Source of the DNA: Marvinbryantia formatexigens DSM 14469
Lineage (GTDB): Bacteria > Bacillota > Clostridia > Lachnospirales > Lachnospiraceae
Length of the DNA: 64,000 nt
Direction of reading: 5' to 3'
Assembly: GCF_025148285.1 (NCBI RefSeq)
Contig: NZ_CP102268.1
Span: 4,513,575-4,577,574, forward strand
Shown one piece after another: positions 42,727 through 51,804 of the stretch. The translations under genes and the position numbers were made by a program. The notes below the pieces were generated by a model that had not been told where the DNA came from, ran no database searches, and was given only the letters and a program-made list of their open reading frames with translations. Positions within the stretch are counted from its first letter, which is position 1, and every line of letters starts with the position of its first letter.

Positions 42727-43851
42727 TTATTCCAGCAGCTCGCCGTATACCTCCTGGTCGCCCGCAAAATCTGTCCGGTCTGTCTGGACGCCGGCGCTCG
42801 CATACATGCGCTGGAAGCCATATGCCGGGTCTGTCCACAGCTCCGTGGAAGCCGCCGTAAATTCTTCCGTGCTCTCTCCCTCCGTAAGAACGATTTCCAC
42901 CGCCGTGCTCGCTTGGGAATCCAGACAATATTCATCTTTTGAAAGCGCCTGGCAGGTCACATAGTAAGTGCCCGCATCTAAGGTGTAAGTAAAGATATTG
43001 TTGATAAAGGAGAAGCTGACCTCCTGCGTTCCCTGCTCACTTTCCGATGTCACCGTGTAGAGATGCTCTCCTTGATTCATCGCAAAGCCCCAGGCACTGC
43101 CGTTTGCCGGCGGGATCGCCTCGTAGCCGTCTCCGTCCGGAAGTGCCGCCAGGTCTACAGTATCCGAGAATACCTCCTGCGTACACTCCGCGTCAGAATA
43201 AAACGTAAATTTCATATCGGGGAGATATTCATAGTAGAGATAATCCGAAAGAGAATACCAGTCTACGATCAGCTCCGCCTGATTTCCGCTTGTAAGTATC
43301 AGCATTTCCGGGCGCTCCAGCGCTTTCCCGATTCCATAATGCGCCTTCAGCGTCACTGCCTCCGGGCTGCTGTAGTCCGTTCCCGCCGGTGCGAAGGAAA
43401 CCAGATTGATATGATAACCGCCCCACGGCATTGCAGATACATCCAGCGTGCCGCTTGCTTCCCCTGTGCTGCCGCCTTTGATGCGCCTGGAGCTTACGAC
43501 ATATTCTCCTGTTTCATTGCCCTCCTCATCCACGTGATAAATACGGATAAAATAATAGCCCATGCGCTCGTCCGTCATCTGAAAAGAGTATTCCCCGGTA
43601 TTCGGGTCGAACACAAAATCCGTCGGCGCCTGAAGCTGCGTATCTGAATTCTCCGCCGCGATTTCCTCTGCAGCCGCTTCGTCCGCAGCCGTCTCTTCTG
43701 CTGCCGCTTCCGTGCTCTCCTCCGCTGCAGTTTCCTCCTGGGTTACTTCCGCCGCAATTTCCGTCTCCGCCGTCTCCTGCGCATATGCCGTTCCCGGAAC
43801 CGCCGCCAACCCGGCGCACAGACAAAGCATCGTTATTTTCTTTTTATTCAT
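42727..43851 (-). CDS. Secreted E/A/T-rich protein, paralogue 1
   Basis: 374 residues: signal peptide 1-24 (GTAYA), acidic Ala/Glu stalk (about 25-70), then APTDFVFDPNTGEYSF, GYYFIRIYHVDEEGNETGEY, FAPAGTDYSSP, a LERPEML..TSGNQ segment and TYYVTCQALSKDEY. AAGGAGG lies rather far (13 bases) from this ATG; an ATG closer to it encodes only five codons. It lies between the GH3 gene and its paralogue. Function unknown; duplication and co-expression with a secreted glycosidase suggest a role in extracellular glycan use or stress. Confidence 0.82.
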   Translation of the reverse strand: MNKKKITMLCLCAGLAAVPGTAYAQETAETEIAAEVTQEETAAEESTEAAAEETAADEAAAEEIAAENSDTQLQAPTDFVFDPNTGEYSFQMTDERMGYYFIRIYHVDEEGNETGEYVVSSRRIKGGSTGEASGTLDVSAMPWGGYHINLVSFAPAGTDYSSPEAVTLKAHYGIGKALERPEMLILTSGNQAELIVDWYSLSDYLYYEYLPDMKFTFYSDAECTQEVFSDTVDLAALPDGDGYEAIPPANGSAWGFAMNQGEHLYTVTSESEQGTQEVSFSFINNIFTYTLDAGTYYVTCQALSKDEYCLDSQASTAVEIVLTEGESTEEFTAASTELWTDPAYGFQRMYASAGVQTDRTDFAGDQEVYGELLE

Positions 43852-43892
43852 ATTCTGCCATTACCCTCCTTCTCCATATCTTTGCATAATCC

Positions 43893-43918
43893 CCGGCAGC
43901 GCTCTGCAGCGCCGCCGG
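43893..43918 (-). other. Intercistronic GC-rich hairpin
   Basis: CCGGCgGCGCT-gcag-AGCGCtGCCGG between the GH3 gene and the next gene, without a T-run. It probably protects the upstream mRNA segment or tunes relative expression. Confidence 0.6.
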
Positions 43919-43981
43919 AAATTTCTCTGAAATCTTTCTGTATCGTCTGCCTGCTGCTGTAAGCACAGTGGGCAGTCCTAT

Positions 43982-46948
43982 TTATTCTGCCGCCGCATCC
44001 GAGGAGCCGCAATACTGATAAAGTGCGTCTCTCATGATGTTGTGGAGCATATAGCGCGCATAAACAGATTCCGTCGGATCGCCGTATGCATCTACTGTTG
44101 CAGAAGCGTTGATATAGTTGCTGATGCTGAGCATGCTTCCCTCGATGCAGAGCATTGCCTGCGGTGTATTGTAAACGTCACCGGTACCTCCGTCGCCGTC
44201 GGTGATGAGCATACCGTGCCATCCCCACTCGTCTCTCATCATGGTCTTGTACATTCCATAGTGGAACCAGCTCATACCGATTCTGTTCAGGGAGCCCATC
44301 ACACCGTCTGCACCATATTCCTTGATGCTGATCTCATACGGTACCATGTAAAGCTCACGGATTGCCTGCTCATTTGCCCAGGTCGTGTTTCCGCCGCGGT
44401 TTGTATCGCCGTCGTTCAGCGCGCAGTGCTTGATGAATACGTTTGTTCCTGTGGACATGATTCCGGAAACTGCGTTGCCGCCAATCTGTCCGGAGAGCAG
44501 TCCGTCCTCAGAATAATACTCAAAGTTACGTCCGCCAAACGGGGAGCGGTGCAGGTTCATTGCCGGTGCATATGCATTGCCGATGCCGTACAGTACACAC
44601 TGGTTGCCGTAAGCAACACCCTCTGCATAAGCAAGGTCCTTGTTCCAGGTCGCTGCGATCGTAACGGCGCAGGTAAACCAGGTACCGCCGCTGTACTGTC
44701 CGTTGCCCGGTTCGCCCGGTCCGTCCACTGCAATTTCTTCGCTCTTTCCAACGCTGCTCACTGCCGGAACCTTCCAGCCGCTGTTGCCCTGCAGCTCAAT
44801 CGCTTCATCCATAGAGGTCTCCGATGCCAGCATATCCCAGATTGCCAGCCCTTCCTCGGTATCGATCGGCACATTTGCCATATCGTCCACGGTCAGCTTA
44901 TGATAGGAGCCCTCTGTCGGTTCCTCCTCCACGACTACCGGCAGACCGCTTTCCGTTGTCTCACCCTCTACTACATAGTAGGTCTGATCCCAGAGCGGAT
45001 CTTCCACTGCCGCTGCATCCTCGCCGTCCGGTGTTGTCTCCGCAAAAGGCATCATATTGTTGCCGTTTGCATAAATCGTCTCTGTTACGGTTGTCTTTTC
45101 GCCCTTCAGATAAGTCTCAAAGGTATATTCCACACTGTCTGTTCCCTTTACCGCAAGCGCCTCTGCAATGCCGTCCGCCAGCATTTCATTCGGCTCTTCG
45201 TTGGAGGTATGCTCCATGATGGTCGCCATGCCGCCCGCAATATCATTTCTGGAAAGATAGCCCTCCAGCATGTTTCCGTCACCCGCGGTCACATCATCCA
45301 TCGCATTTTTCGCTACTGTTACATCGGAATCTCTTGCTCCCGCGTACTCTGCGTCCGCCACATCGCCGCTCTCATCATAGATAATGGAGGTCTCCAGCGT
45401 CACTGCCTCTGAATCGCTTGCCGCGTTCTCGCTGCCTTCTTCGCCCCACTGATGCGCGTCCTTCTGCACGTTGAATTTATAGTCGCCCTTTTCCAGAACA
45501 TAGCAGCCCTGTCCGAAGTTATCGAAGGATGCCAGGTCATCAGTATCAAATTCAATCGTCACTTCCTCAGAAGCGCCCGGCTCCAGTGTGGAGGTCTTTC
45601 CGAATCCGACCAGCACTACCTTCGCCTTTTCCAGTCCGACGCCCTTGATGCCGAAGTTATCGGTATCGCTCTGATACGGCGCTTCCATGTAAAGCTCTAC
45701 CACATCTTTGCCTGCCACATCGCCGGTATTTGTCACCGTCACGGTCACGCTGTTCGTACCGTGCGCCTCCAGGCTGACATCGGAAGCGGTGATTTCCTCA
45801 GTAAACTCTGTGTAGGAAAGACCGTAGCCGAACGGATACTGTACAACCTCCTCATAGCCCGTAGCTGTTCCGTTCTTAAATTCGATGCTGCTGAATTCCT
45901 CGGAATCGAAGTAGCCTACAGAATCCGCTGTCTCGTAATAGCGGTAGCCTACGTAGATGCCTTCCTCGTACTGATAGAAGGTCTGGTTGTCAGCGTTTGC
46001 ATAACGGTTGTCATCTGTATTGTAATAGGTCGGATTCGTTGTCATATCGTATGCGTAGGTATCTACCAGGCGTCCCGACGGATTTGTGCGTCCGGTCAGA
46101 ATCGTTCCGACGCCTACCACACCTGCCTCGCCCGGATGTCCGATCCACAGGCAGGCATCTACGTTGTACTCCTCCGAATCCACGAAGCCGAGTTCCATTG
46201 CAGTTGCGGAGTTGATCAGCACGATGGTGTGCGTATAATTCTCTTTGCAGAACGCAAGCAGGTCTTTTTCCTCCTGGGTGAGCTCCAGATAGGTGCTTCC
46301 TGTCAGCGTGCTTCCATCCCCGTCATAATCCATAGAGGGCGATGCTCCCTCTGCTCCGGAACGCGAGAAGGTTACGACTGCATAATCTGTATAACCATCT
46401 GCTGTCAGTACATCCTTGCCGCTCTCATAAACATCGGAACTGAACTCGTGTACCGTCGTGTAGCTTGTCCAGTCACCGCCGCCGGCGCCGCCTGTTCCAA
46501 AAATATCATCGCCGCTGTCCTCACCGGCGCTTGCGCCCGGATTGGAGTCACCGTTGTTCCGGTAGCCACCGCACTGCTCCTCCAGCCAGCTCCACGCCTC
46601 TTCGTTGACATCCAGCCCCGCCTCGATAAACGCATCGTTCATCATAACGGTGTTTTCGTCGTCCTGTCCTCCGGCGGAGCCTGTGCCGCCCTCCACGTAG
46701 TTATAGGACATAGCGCCCAGCATGGTCACCTTTGTTCCCTCTGCCAGCGGCAGGCAGTTGTCGTCATTTTTCAAAAGGACTGCGCCCTCCGCCTCTAACT
46801 GTACATTGACATCGTACCCTTCTGCGTAACACTCATCCGCAGTGGGAGCCGCCTGGACGTAAATGGTCGCCGGATTCACCACGGACATTACCATTGCTGC
46901 CGCAAATGCCATACTTGATATTCTTTTTACTGCATTATGCTTCCTCAT
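43982..46948 (-). CDS. Secreted domain-permuted GH3 beta-glucosidase
   Basis: 988 residues with signal peptide (about 1-34). Domain order is permuted: the GH3 C-terminal alpha/beta sandwich and Fn3-like domain come first (AEGAVLLKNDDNCLPL, IGHPGEAGVVGVGTILTGRTNPSGRL, YPFGYGLSYTEF), and the TIM-barrel comes last (HRSPFGGRNFEYYSEDG, FIKHCALNDGDTNRGG, GWHGMLITDGDGGTGD). This matches the order known for Ruminococcus albus and Butyrivibrio beta-glucosidases. The nucleophile Asp is expected in LITD; the usual SDW is TDG here. An insertion of about 130 residues separates the halves. Secretion is unusual for GH3 enzymes of this group and suits attack on extracellular oligosaccharides. Confidence 0.92.
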   Translation of the reverse strand: MRKHNAVKRISSMAFAAAMVMSVVNPATIYVQAAPTADECYAEGYDVNVQLEAEGAVLLKNDDNCLPLAEGTKVTMLGAMSYNYVEGGTGSAGGQDDENTVMMNDAFIEAGLDVNEEAWSWLEEQCGGYRNNGDSNPGASAGEDSGDDIFGTGGAGGGDWTSYTTVHEFSSDVYESGKDVLTADGYTDYAVVTFSRSGAEGASPSMDYDGDGSTLTGSTYLELTQEEKDLLAFCKENYTHTIVLINSATAMELGFVDSEEYNVDACLWIGHPGEAGVVGVGTILTGRTNPSGRLVDTYAYDMTTNPTYYNTDDNRYANADNQTFYQYEEGIYVGYRYYETADSVGYFDSEEFSSIEFKNGTATGYEEVVQYPFGYGLSYTEFTEEITASDVSLEAHGTNSVTVTVTNTGDVAGKDVVELYMEAPYQSDTDNFGIKGVGLEKAKVVLVGFGKTSTLEPGASEEVTIEFDTDDLASFDNFGQGCYVLEKGDYKFNVQKDAHQWGEEGSENAASDSEAVTLETSIIYDESGDVADAEYAGARDSDVTVAKNAMDDVTAGDGNMLEGYLSRNDIAGGMATIMEHTSNEEPNEMLADGIAEALAVKGTDSVEYTFETYLKGEKTTVTETIYANGNNMMPFAETTPDGEDAAAVEDPLWDQTYYVVEGETTESGLPVVVEEEPTEGSYHKLTVDDMANVPIDTEEGLAIWDMLASETSMDEAIELQGNSGWKVPAVSSVGKSEEIAVDGPGEPGNGQYSGGTWFTCAVTIAATWNKDLAYAEGVAYGNQCVLYGIGNAYAPAMNLHRSPFGGRNFEYYSEDGLLSGQIGGNAVSGIMSTGTNVFIKHCALNDGDTNRGGNTTWANEQAIRELYMVPYEISIKEYGADGVMGSLNRIGMSWFHYGMYKTMMRDEWGWHGMLITDGDGGTGDVYNTPQAMLCIEGSMLSISNYINASATVDAYGDPTESVYARYMLHNIMRDALYQYCGSSDAAAE

Positions 46949-47048
46949 ATTTTCCCTCCTGAATTGTTTCTGCGGTTTCTTTCAGCGGATTTTCTTTCCC
47001 CCTTTTTGCTGTGTCTGAAACCGGAATTGCTTGTTTTTTTGTGCCATC

Positions 47049-47119
47049 AGCATAACACGATTTCCATTTAAGTTTTATTTTCTGGCATGATTGGTAAATT
47101 TTGCGGCACGATTGGTAAT
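47049..47119 (-). promoter_or_regulatory. GH3 promoter with phased direct repeats (putative LytTR site)
   Basis: An extended -10 TGTTATGCT (47049-47057) lacks a recognisable -35. Upstream lie two 15-base direct repeats (47084-47098 and 47105-47119) differing at two positions, 21 bases start to start, at about -45 to -77. Two-turn phasing is what LytTR regulators prefer, and a LytTR regulator is encoded 1.6 kb upstream. Confidence 0.55.
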
Positions 47120-47127
47120 TTTTCGTC

Positions 47128-47165
47128 AAAAAACAGCACAGCCGTTTTCCGGTTGTGCTGTTTTT
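47128..47165 (-). terminator. Bidirectional terminator between the kinase and the GH3 promoter
   Basis: AACAGCACAgCCG-tttt-CCGGTTGTGCTG(TTTTT), with a T-run on both strands. It lies about 185 bases after the kinase stop. Confidence 0.85.
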
Positions 47166-47277
47166 ATATCTGTTTACACTATTTACCTGTCCGTTTGTGC
47201 TATTTTTATATTCAGAGACTTCCTAATGTAAAATACTTTCGTTCCTTTTAGGGCGATGCCGGCTACTGTTCAGGTCA

Positions 47278-47395
47278 GGACTTTGCATTCACTGCAAAGT
47301 CCGTAAGAAAATGATACAGGTGTGAGCAAATCCCATTCGCGGAGCGAATTTTAAATGGATTTGCGAATGTTACTGTGAACGAAGTGAACAGTAAC
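47278..47395. repeat. Compound palindromic repeat overlapping the kinase 3' end
   Basis: Three adjacent hairpins: 47278-47302 (GGACTTTGC/GCAAAGTCC), 47326-47364 (GCAAATCCCATT with AATGGATTTGC, enclosing ATTCGC/GCGAAT) and 47369-47395 (second copy of the 27-bp palindrome at 7008). The last two encode the final residues of the histidine kinase. Confidence 0.8.
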
Positions 47396-48727
47396 CGATG
47401 CCGCAGCGGAGTCTGCCGGCACCGGCAGAAGAATCTGCAGGGAAAAGTAATCTTCCCCGGCTACGCAGGTAATCCCGCCGCCGTATTTTTCCGCGGTATA
47501 GCGGATGCTTTTCAGCCCGTATCCGTGGTAATCGCGGTCCGCCTTGGTGCTGACCGGAAGCCCGTCCTCAAAAGCCGGCTTTGTCTCGCAGTAGTTGCGG
47601 ACGCGGATCATCTGGAAATTGCCTTTGGGAAACACGGAAACCTGGATGACGCGCTTTTGGCGGTCCTTATACTGCATGACCGTCTCGATGGCATTATCCA
47701 GCGCATTTCCGAACATCGTATACAAGTCCACGCTCCCGACAAAATCCAGCGCGGTTCCGTCCGCCATGCAGGTCATCTGAATCGCATGCTCCTCGCAGAA
47801 AAGGCTCTTTTCCGTCAGAACCGTGTCCAGCACCGGATTGCCGGTTTTCATCGCTGTATCGTAAATCATGATAGATTTTTCCATCTCGTCGATCTGCTCA
47901 TGCAGCGCCTGCTCGTCGTGCAGCGCCCGCAGCGCTGCGATCTGATGCCGCAGGTCGTGGCATTTACGGTTTATCAGCTCAATATTCTCCTTCGACATCC
48001 GGTACTGCTCCTGCTGCTGATGCCAGAGCTGCCGGATGGTATCCAGCTCCTGCTCCGTACGCTGAATCTGCTCGACTCTGTTCTGCAAATAAAGCATCAT
48101 AAAGCAGAACACCGCCATAATCAGACGGAATACCGTGATCATATTGGAGCCGCTCTCCGGCTCATACCCCAGCAGCCAGAACAGCACCTGGTAGTTGGAC
48201 AGTACCGCGTAAACTACCAGAATGAACATGCTGAACAGAAGTTTCTGCCTGCCGACATGATAACGCCCGTTTTCCGCGAATCTGCCAACAAGAAATTTTT
48301 TCGTCAGTATGCAGCAGAGCGCCGTACACGCCAGATAAACCAGAAGAATCCAGACATAACGTACCGGGGTCTGTATCCGGTAAAAAATATCCGAGACCGG
48401 CATGACGATCTGTGTGAGCGCGTCGGTCACCAGATACACCAGCACCGTGCAGTAAAGCGCCGCCCTGCGCGGGATTTTGTATATTGCCGTTCCAAAAAGA
48501 AAGGCTCCCAGAAAATACAGCGGCGCCTCCAGCGAAGTGGAAGCATTCTCAAAATCAACAAAAACATCATCCAGAATCAAGAGCACTGCAAGCAGCAGCG
48601 CCGCAAGAAGCCCCTGCCGGACGCGATTTCTCTTCCGCTCACAAATGCTGCAGAAGACCGTCATCAGCGCGAGCGAGCAGGCGGTCATAAAAAACATCGG
48701 TCCGCTAAATACCATTCTCTCAAGCAT
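47351..48727 (-). CDS. AgrC/GHKL-type sensor histidine kinase
   Basis: 458-residue membrane kinase with six TM helices in the first 210 residues, a coiled dimerisation region, the phospho-acceptor NRKCHDLRHQIAALR near residue 262, N box MFGNALDNAIE and G box HGYGLKSIRY. These features are HPK10-like, typical of peptide-sensing systems. AGGAGG lies 8 bases before the ATG; the gene overlaps the response regulator by 8 bases. The last 15 residues (SVTVHFVHSNIRKSI) are encoded by a palindromic repeat that has replaced the original stop, so the native C-terminus probably ended near LLPVPA. The signal is unknown and no AgrD-like peptide gene was found. Confidence 0.92.
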   Translation of the reverse strand: MLERMVFSGPMFFMTACSLALMTVFCSICERKRNRVRQGLLAALLLAVLLILDDVFVDFENASTSLEAPLYFLGAFLFGTAIYKIPRRAALYCTVLVYLVTDALTQIVMPVSDIFYRIQTPVRYVWILLVYLACTALCCILTKKFLVGRFAENGRYHVGRQKLLFSMFILVVYAVLSNYQVLFWLLGYEPESGSNMITVFRLIMAVFCFMMLYLQNRVEQIQRTEQELDTIRQLWHQQQEQYRMSKENIELINRKCHDLRHQIAALRALHDEQALHEQIDEMEKSIMIYDTAMKTGNPVLDTVLTEKSLFCEEHAIQMTCMADGTALDFVGSVDLYTMFGNALDNAIETVMQYKDRQKRVIQVSVFPKGNFQMIRVRNYCETKPAFEDGLPVSTKADRDYHGYGLKSIRYTAEKYGGGITCVAGEDYFSLQILLPVPADSAAASVTVHFVHSNIRKSI

Positions 48728-49433
48728 CCGCCGTTCCTCCTATATAATTTGTTAAAGCGGCAATAAAGTTTTTCCGCTTCTGCCTGCTGACAGGCACGCG
48801 CTCGCCGTTGACGATCACCATTTCTTTTTCAAAACCGGAAACATAGGCGAGATTAATCAGATAACTGACGTTGCAGCGCGCAAAATGAAAGGGCAGAAGC
48901 CGCTCCTCCACCTCCCGCATGGTCGACCTGGTCTGGATATTTCCGGTTTTCGTGTGATAGAAAATCCGGTGTTTCTGACTCTCCACATAGCAGATATCCC
49001 CGATGCTGATTTTATACGCGCCATCCTCGTCCGATACCAGAAGCGCGTCGTCCGTCTTTCTTTTCAAAGAAGCGATCGCGTCGGAGAGCTCCATCGAAAA
49101 GCTGATGTAATTCACCGGCTTTAATATGTAAGAATGCGCCCGCACCCGGTAGCCCTGGATGGCATACTGCGCCATGCTGGTAATAAAAATCAGAATGACG
49201 TCCCGGTCCTTTTCCCGTATTCTTTTTGCCGCCTCCATCCCGTCCATTTTCGGCATTTCGATATCCATCAGAATAATGTCATAATCCGATTCGTAAGAAA
49301 ACAGAAACTGCTCTCCATTGTAGAACACCTTCGTTTCCAGAGTAATGCCCTTTTCCTTTACATACGTCCCCAGATACTCCTTTATGACGCTGATGTAAGC
49401 TTTGTCATCCTCCACTATGGCAATTCTTATCAT
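48720..49433 (-). CDS. LytTR-family response regulator
   Basis: 237 residues: receiver domain (MIRIAIVEDDKAYI; phospho-Asp in DIILMDIEMPKMDG near residue 56; Thr/Lys switch ITSMAQ and ILKP) and C-terminal LytTR DNA-binding domain (ICYVESQKHRIFYHT, FHFARCNVSYLINL, VPVSRQKRKNF). The start at 49433 is set by AGGGAG upstream; longer readings cross into rnpB. Co-transcribed with the AgrC-like kinase. Phased repeats ahead of the GH3 gene are a plausible target. Confidence 0.93.
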   Translation of the reverse strand: MIRIAIVEDDKAYISVIKEYLGTYVKEKGITLETKVFYNGEQFLFSYESDYDIILMDIEMPKMDGMEAAKRIREKDRDVILIFITSMAQYAIQGYRVRAHSYILKPVNYISFSMELSDAIASLKRKTDDALLVSDEDGAYKISIGDICYVESQKHRIFYHTKTGNIQTRSTMREVEERLLPFHFARCNVSYLINLAYVSGFEKEMVIVNGERVPVSRQKRKNFIAALTNYIGGTADA

Positions 49434-49527
49434 GTGCTCCCTCTCCCGTTTTTTACGCACTCCTGTTTCTCTTTTTCCGCTTTCTGCGCCGGATGCCCCG
49501 TCCGGGAAATCCGGCAGCTTTTCCGTT

Positions 49528-49556
49528 AAAAAAAGAATCCCGCTTTGCGAGATTCC
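49528..49556 (-). terminator. rnpB terminator
   Basis: Minus-strand GAATCTCGC-aaa-GCGGGATTC followed by TTTTTTT, about 80 bases beyond the mature rnpB 3' end. The stretch 49557-49637 is 3' trailer, with one further 7-bp hairpin at 49592-49610. Confidence 0.85.
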
Positions 49557-49637
49557 ACGCCGCAAAATATGCTGCACAGGCAATCTGTCTCTTCCCGGCG
49601 GGACCGGGAAAAGAATCACCTGTTTTAAATGATGTGT

Positions 49638-49999
49638 GAGCAGAGCGGTAAGCCGGGTTATGTCGTGAATGGTCATCTATCCAGACCTGGCGTTGCCGCC
49701 AGGTTCGAGCGACCTACCTGAAGCTGACGGGCCGCCATATGCTTCTCTTCGGTCTTGCTTCGGATGAGGTTTACATGTGCCCCGTCCGTTACCGGACGGG
49801 CGGTAGTCTCTTACACTGCCCTTCCACCCTTACCAGACATGCGCATCCTCTGCGGGTGCGCACGCCGGCGGTTCATTTCTGTTGCACTGTCTCTGGAGTC
49901 GCCTCCGCCGGACGTTATCCGGCATCCTGCCCTGTGAAGCCCGGACTTTCCTCGTCTGGCACCTTTCGGACAGCCAGCCGCGACCATTTACTCTACTCA
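49638..49999 (-). ncRNA. rnpB: RNase P RNA (bacterial type A)
   Basis: Catalytic RNA for tRNA 5' maturation. Conserved elements in order on the minus strand: GAGGAAAGTCCGGGC, an ACAGAAA-containing P4-region strand, a CTGGTAAGGGTGGAAGGGCAG equivalent near the middle, and the 3' block GATGACCATTCACGACA followed by ACCCGGCTTA. The terminal P1 helix is seen between 49989-49998 and 49638-49650. Its own consensus promoter lies immediately upstream. Length about 360 bases. Confidence 0.97.
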
Positions 50000-50007
50000 C
50001 ATTTACC

Positions 50008-50036
50008 ATCATATCCCGGATTTGCTTTTCTGTCAA
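50008..50036 (-). promoter_or_regulatory. rnpB promoter
   Basis: TTGACA (complement of 50031-50036), 17-base spacer, TATGAT (complement of 50008-50013); predicted start about 50001. Confidence 0.88.
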
Positions 50037-50121
50037 CCACTGCCCGCTTCGCAAATGGGCGTTTCCGTGTTAAGTCCGTGTTACTGTTCACGCCAGCCAT
50101 GCAGACCACAGACCGCCTTTT

Positions 50122-51786
50122 CTATACGCCGAAGCAGCCTCCGCCGATAAATTCACGCAGCAGCGAATTCTGCGGAATGCTCTCGCCCGGAACCGCCACA
50201 AAGTAATCCAGGAATTTGAGCAGGCGCTTTGCCTCCACGTACTCCGGCGCCGTCCGCTCAATGCCGAACAGCAGCGGCTCTGCATAGGTCTTCAGCACAG
50301 CGAGCTCGTAAATAAGGGCGGAGTTAAACATTACGTCCGCCTCCTCCTGATTCGGGAAGATATAGTGCTCCTCCCCGCGGCGCACCGACGGCCACATGGC
50401 AATCGTGTTCTTCGCGGAGGTTCCCCGCGTGCGCGCATCGCGGATGATGCGGCGCAGGAGACGTCCGTCCGTCGTCGGGATGCGGTTGTGCTCATCAATA
50501 TTAAGCTGCGTCAGCGCGCTGATATAAATCTTAAACTTATTCTCCCGCGGAAGGCTGTGGGAAAGCTGGTCGTTCAGCGCATGGATGCCCTCGATCACCA
50601 GCACATCCCTTTCGCCGAGCTGCAGGCGGTTCCCTGTATATTTGCGTTTGCCGAGGCGGAAATCGAACTCCGGAAGCTCTACCTCTTTTCCGGCGAGCAG
50701 ATCCGTCATGTTCTGATTAAACAGCTCGATGTCAAGCGCATCCACGCGCTCAAAATCATAATTTCCGTTTTCATCGCGCGGCGTTTTCTCCCTGTCCACA
50801 AAATAATTATCCATCGGAATCGGGTGCGGCTTCATACCATTGACCGCAAGCTGGATAGCCAGGCGGTGAGAGAAGGTCGTCTTCCCGGAGGAGGACGGTC
50901 CGGCAATCATAATCAGCTTCTTTTGCGGGTCCGCGGCAATCTGGCTGGCAATCTGCGCAATTTTCTTCTCCTGCAGAGCCTCCTGCATCAGAATCAGATC
51001 GCTGATTTTTCCGGAAATGACCTGCTCGTTCAGATCCCCCGCCGTCGTCACCTCCATCAGCTCGCTCCACTCCAGCGATTCCTTCTGGATGGCGAACAGC
51101 TTCGGCTCCGGCGCAAACGGAGGCACCTTCTCCGGCTCTTCTATGGTCGGAATCTGCAGGACGAACCCCTCATCATAAGGATACAGCTCGAAATATTTCA
51201 GATATCCGCTGCCCGGAACCATATATCCGTAAAAATAATCGCAGAAGCCGTCCAGACTGTAGGTATTTACTTTGGAAGCCATGCGGTAATGGAACAGCTT
51301 CTCTTTATCTTCCATGCCAAGCCTGCCGAACAGGGCAATCGCCTTGTCGGTGTCCACCGCCTCCTTGCTGATCACGATATCGCGCTTCGCCAGCTCCTTC
51401 ATAGCCGTCTTCACTTCGTGCAGAAACTTCGCCGTAACGCTCTTCTGCCCGCGCATGGTGATATAAACGCCCTCGCTTACCGCAAAATGAACCCACACAC
51501 GGTCCGCCTGCTCCTCGCCGCCCACCTGGCGGATCGCTTTCAGCAGAAGCAGCAGCACGCTCCGGCGGTATGCGGAAAAGCCCATCGGGTCGGCGACCGT
51601 CACAAACGTAATGTGCTCCCCGTTTCCCATGCGCTTATTCAGCTCCTTCAGCTTTCCGTCCACAGTTGCCAGCACAATATCATGCGCATATTCCTTCTGG
51701 TACTCCTTGGCGGCCGCCAGATAGGAGGTCCCATCCATGTAGCTCTTCTCTTCTCCATTAATAAATACAGTAATCTGGTCGTTCAT
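50122..51786 (-). CDS. Nucleoside (uridine-kinase-like) kinase with TGS/SAD-like N-terminus
   Basis: 554 residues. The N-terminal half resembles threonyl-tRNA synthetase editing regions (TGS start ITVFINGEEKSY). The C-terminal half is a phosphoribulokinase/uridine kinase-type P-loop kinase with LIMIAGPSSSGKTTFSHRLA near residue 290, substrate-site PIPMDNYFVDREKTP, DVLVIEGIHALN and RRIIRDARTRG. This fusion is common in Clostridia and Thermotogae, annotated as nucleoside kinase; exact substrate uncertain. It is followed by no close partner on this strand and starts 18 bases after the Nif3-like stop. Confidence 0.92.
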   Translation of the reverse strand: MNDQITVFINGEEKSYMDGTSYLAAAKEYQKEYAHDIVLATVDGKLKELNKRMGNGEHITFVTVADPMGFSAYRRSVLLLLLKAIRQVGGEEQADRVWVHFAVSEGVYITMRGQKSVTAKFLHEVKTAMKELAKRDIVISKEAVDTDKAIALFGRLGMEDKEKLFHYRMASKVNTYSLDGFCDYFYGYMVPGSGYLKYFELYPYDEGFVLQIPTIEEPEKVPPFAPEPKLFAIQKESLEWSELMEVTTAGDLNEQVISGKISDLILMQEALQEKKIAQIASQIAADPQKKLIMIAGPSSSGKTTFSHRLAIQLAVNGMKPHPIPMDNYFVDREKTPRDENGNYDFERVDALDIELFNQNMTDLLAGKEVELPEFDFRLGKRKYTGNRLQLGERDVLVIEGIHALNDQLSHSLPRENKFKIYISALTQLNIDEHNRIPTTDGRLLRRIIRDARTRGTSAKNTIAMWPSVRRGEEHYIFPNQEEADVMFNSALIYELAVLKTYAEPLLFGIERTAPEYVEAKRLLKFLDYFVAVPGESIPQNSLLREFIGGGCFGV

Positions 51787-51804
51787 TTTCTTCCCCTGCC
51801 CTTT

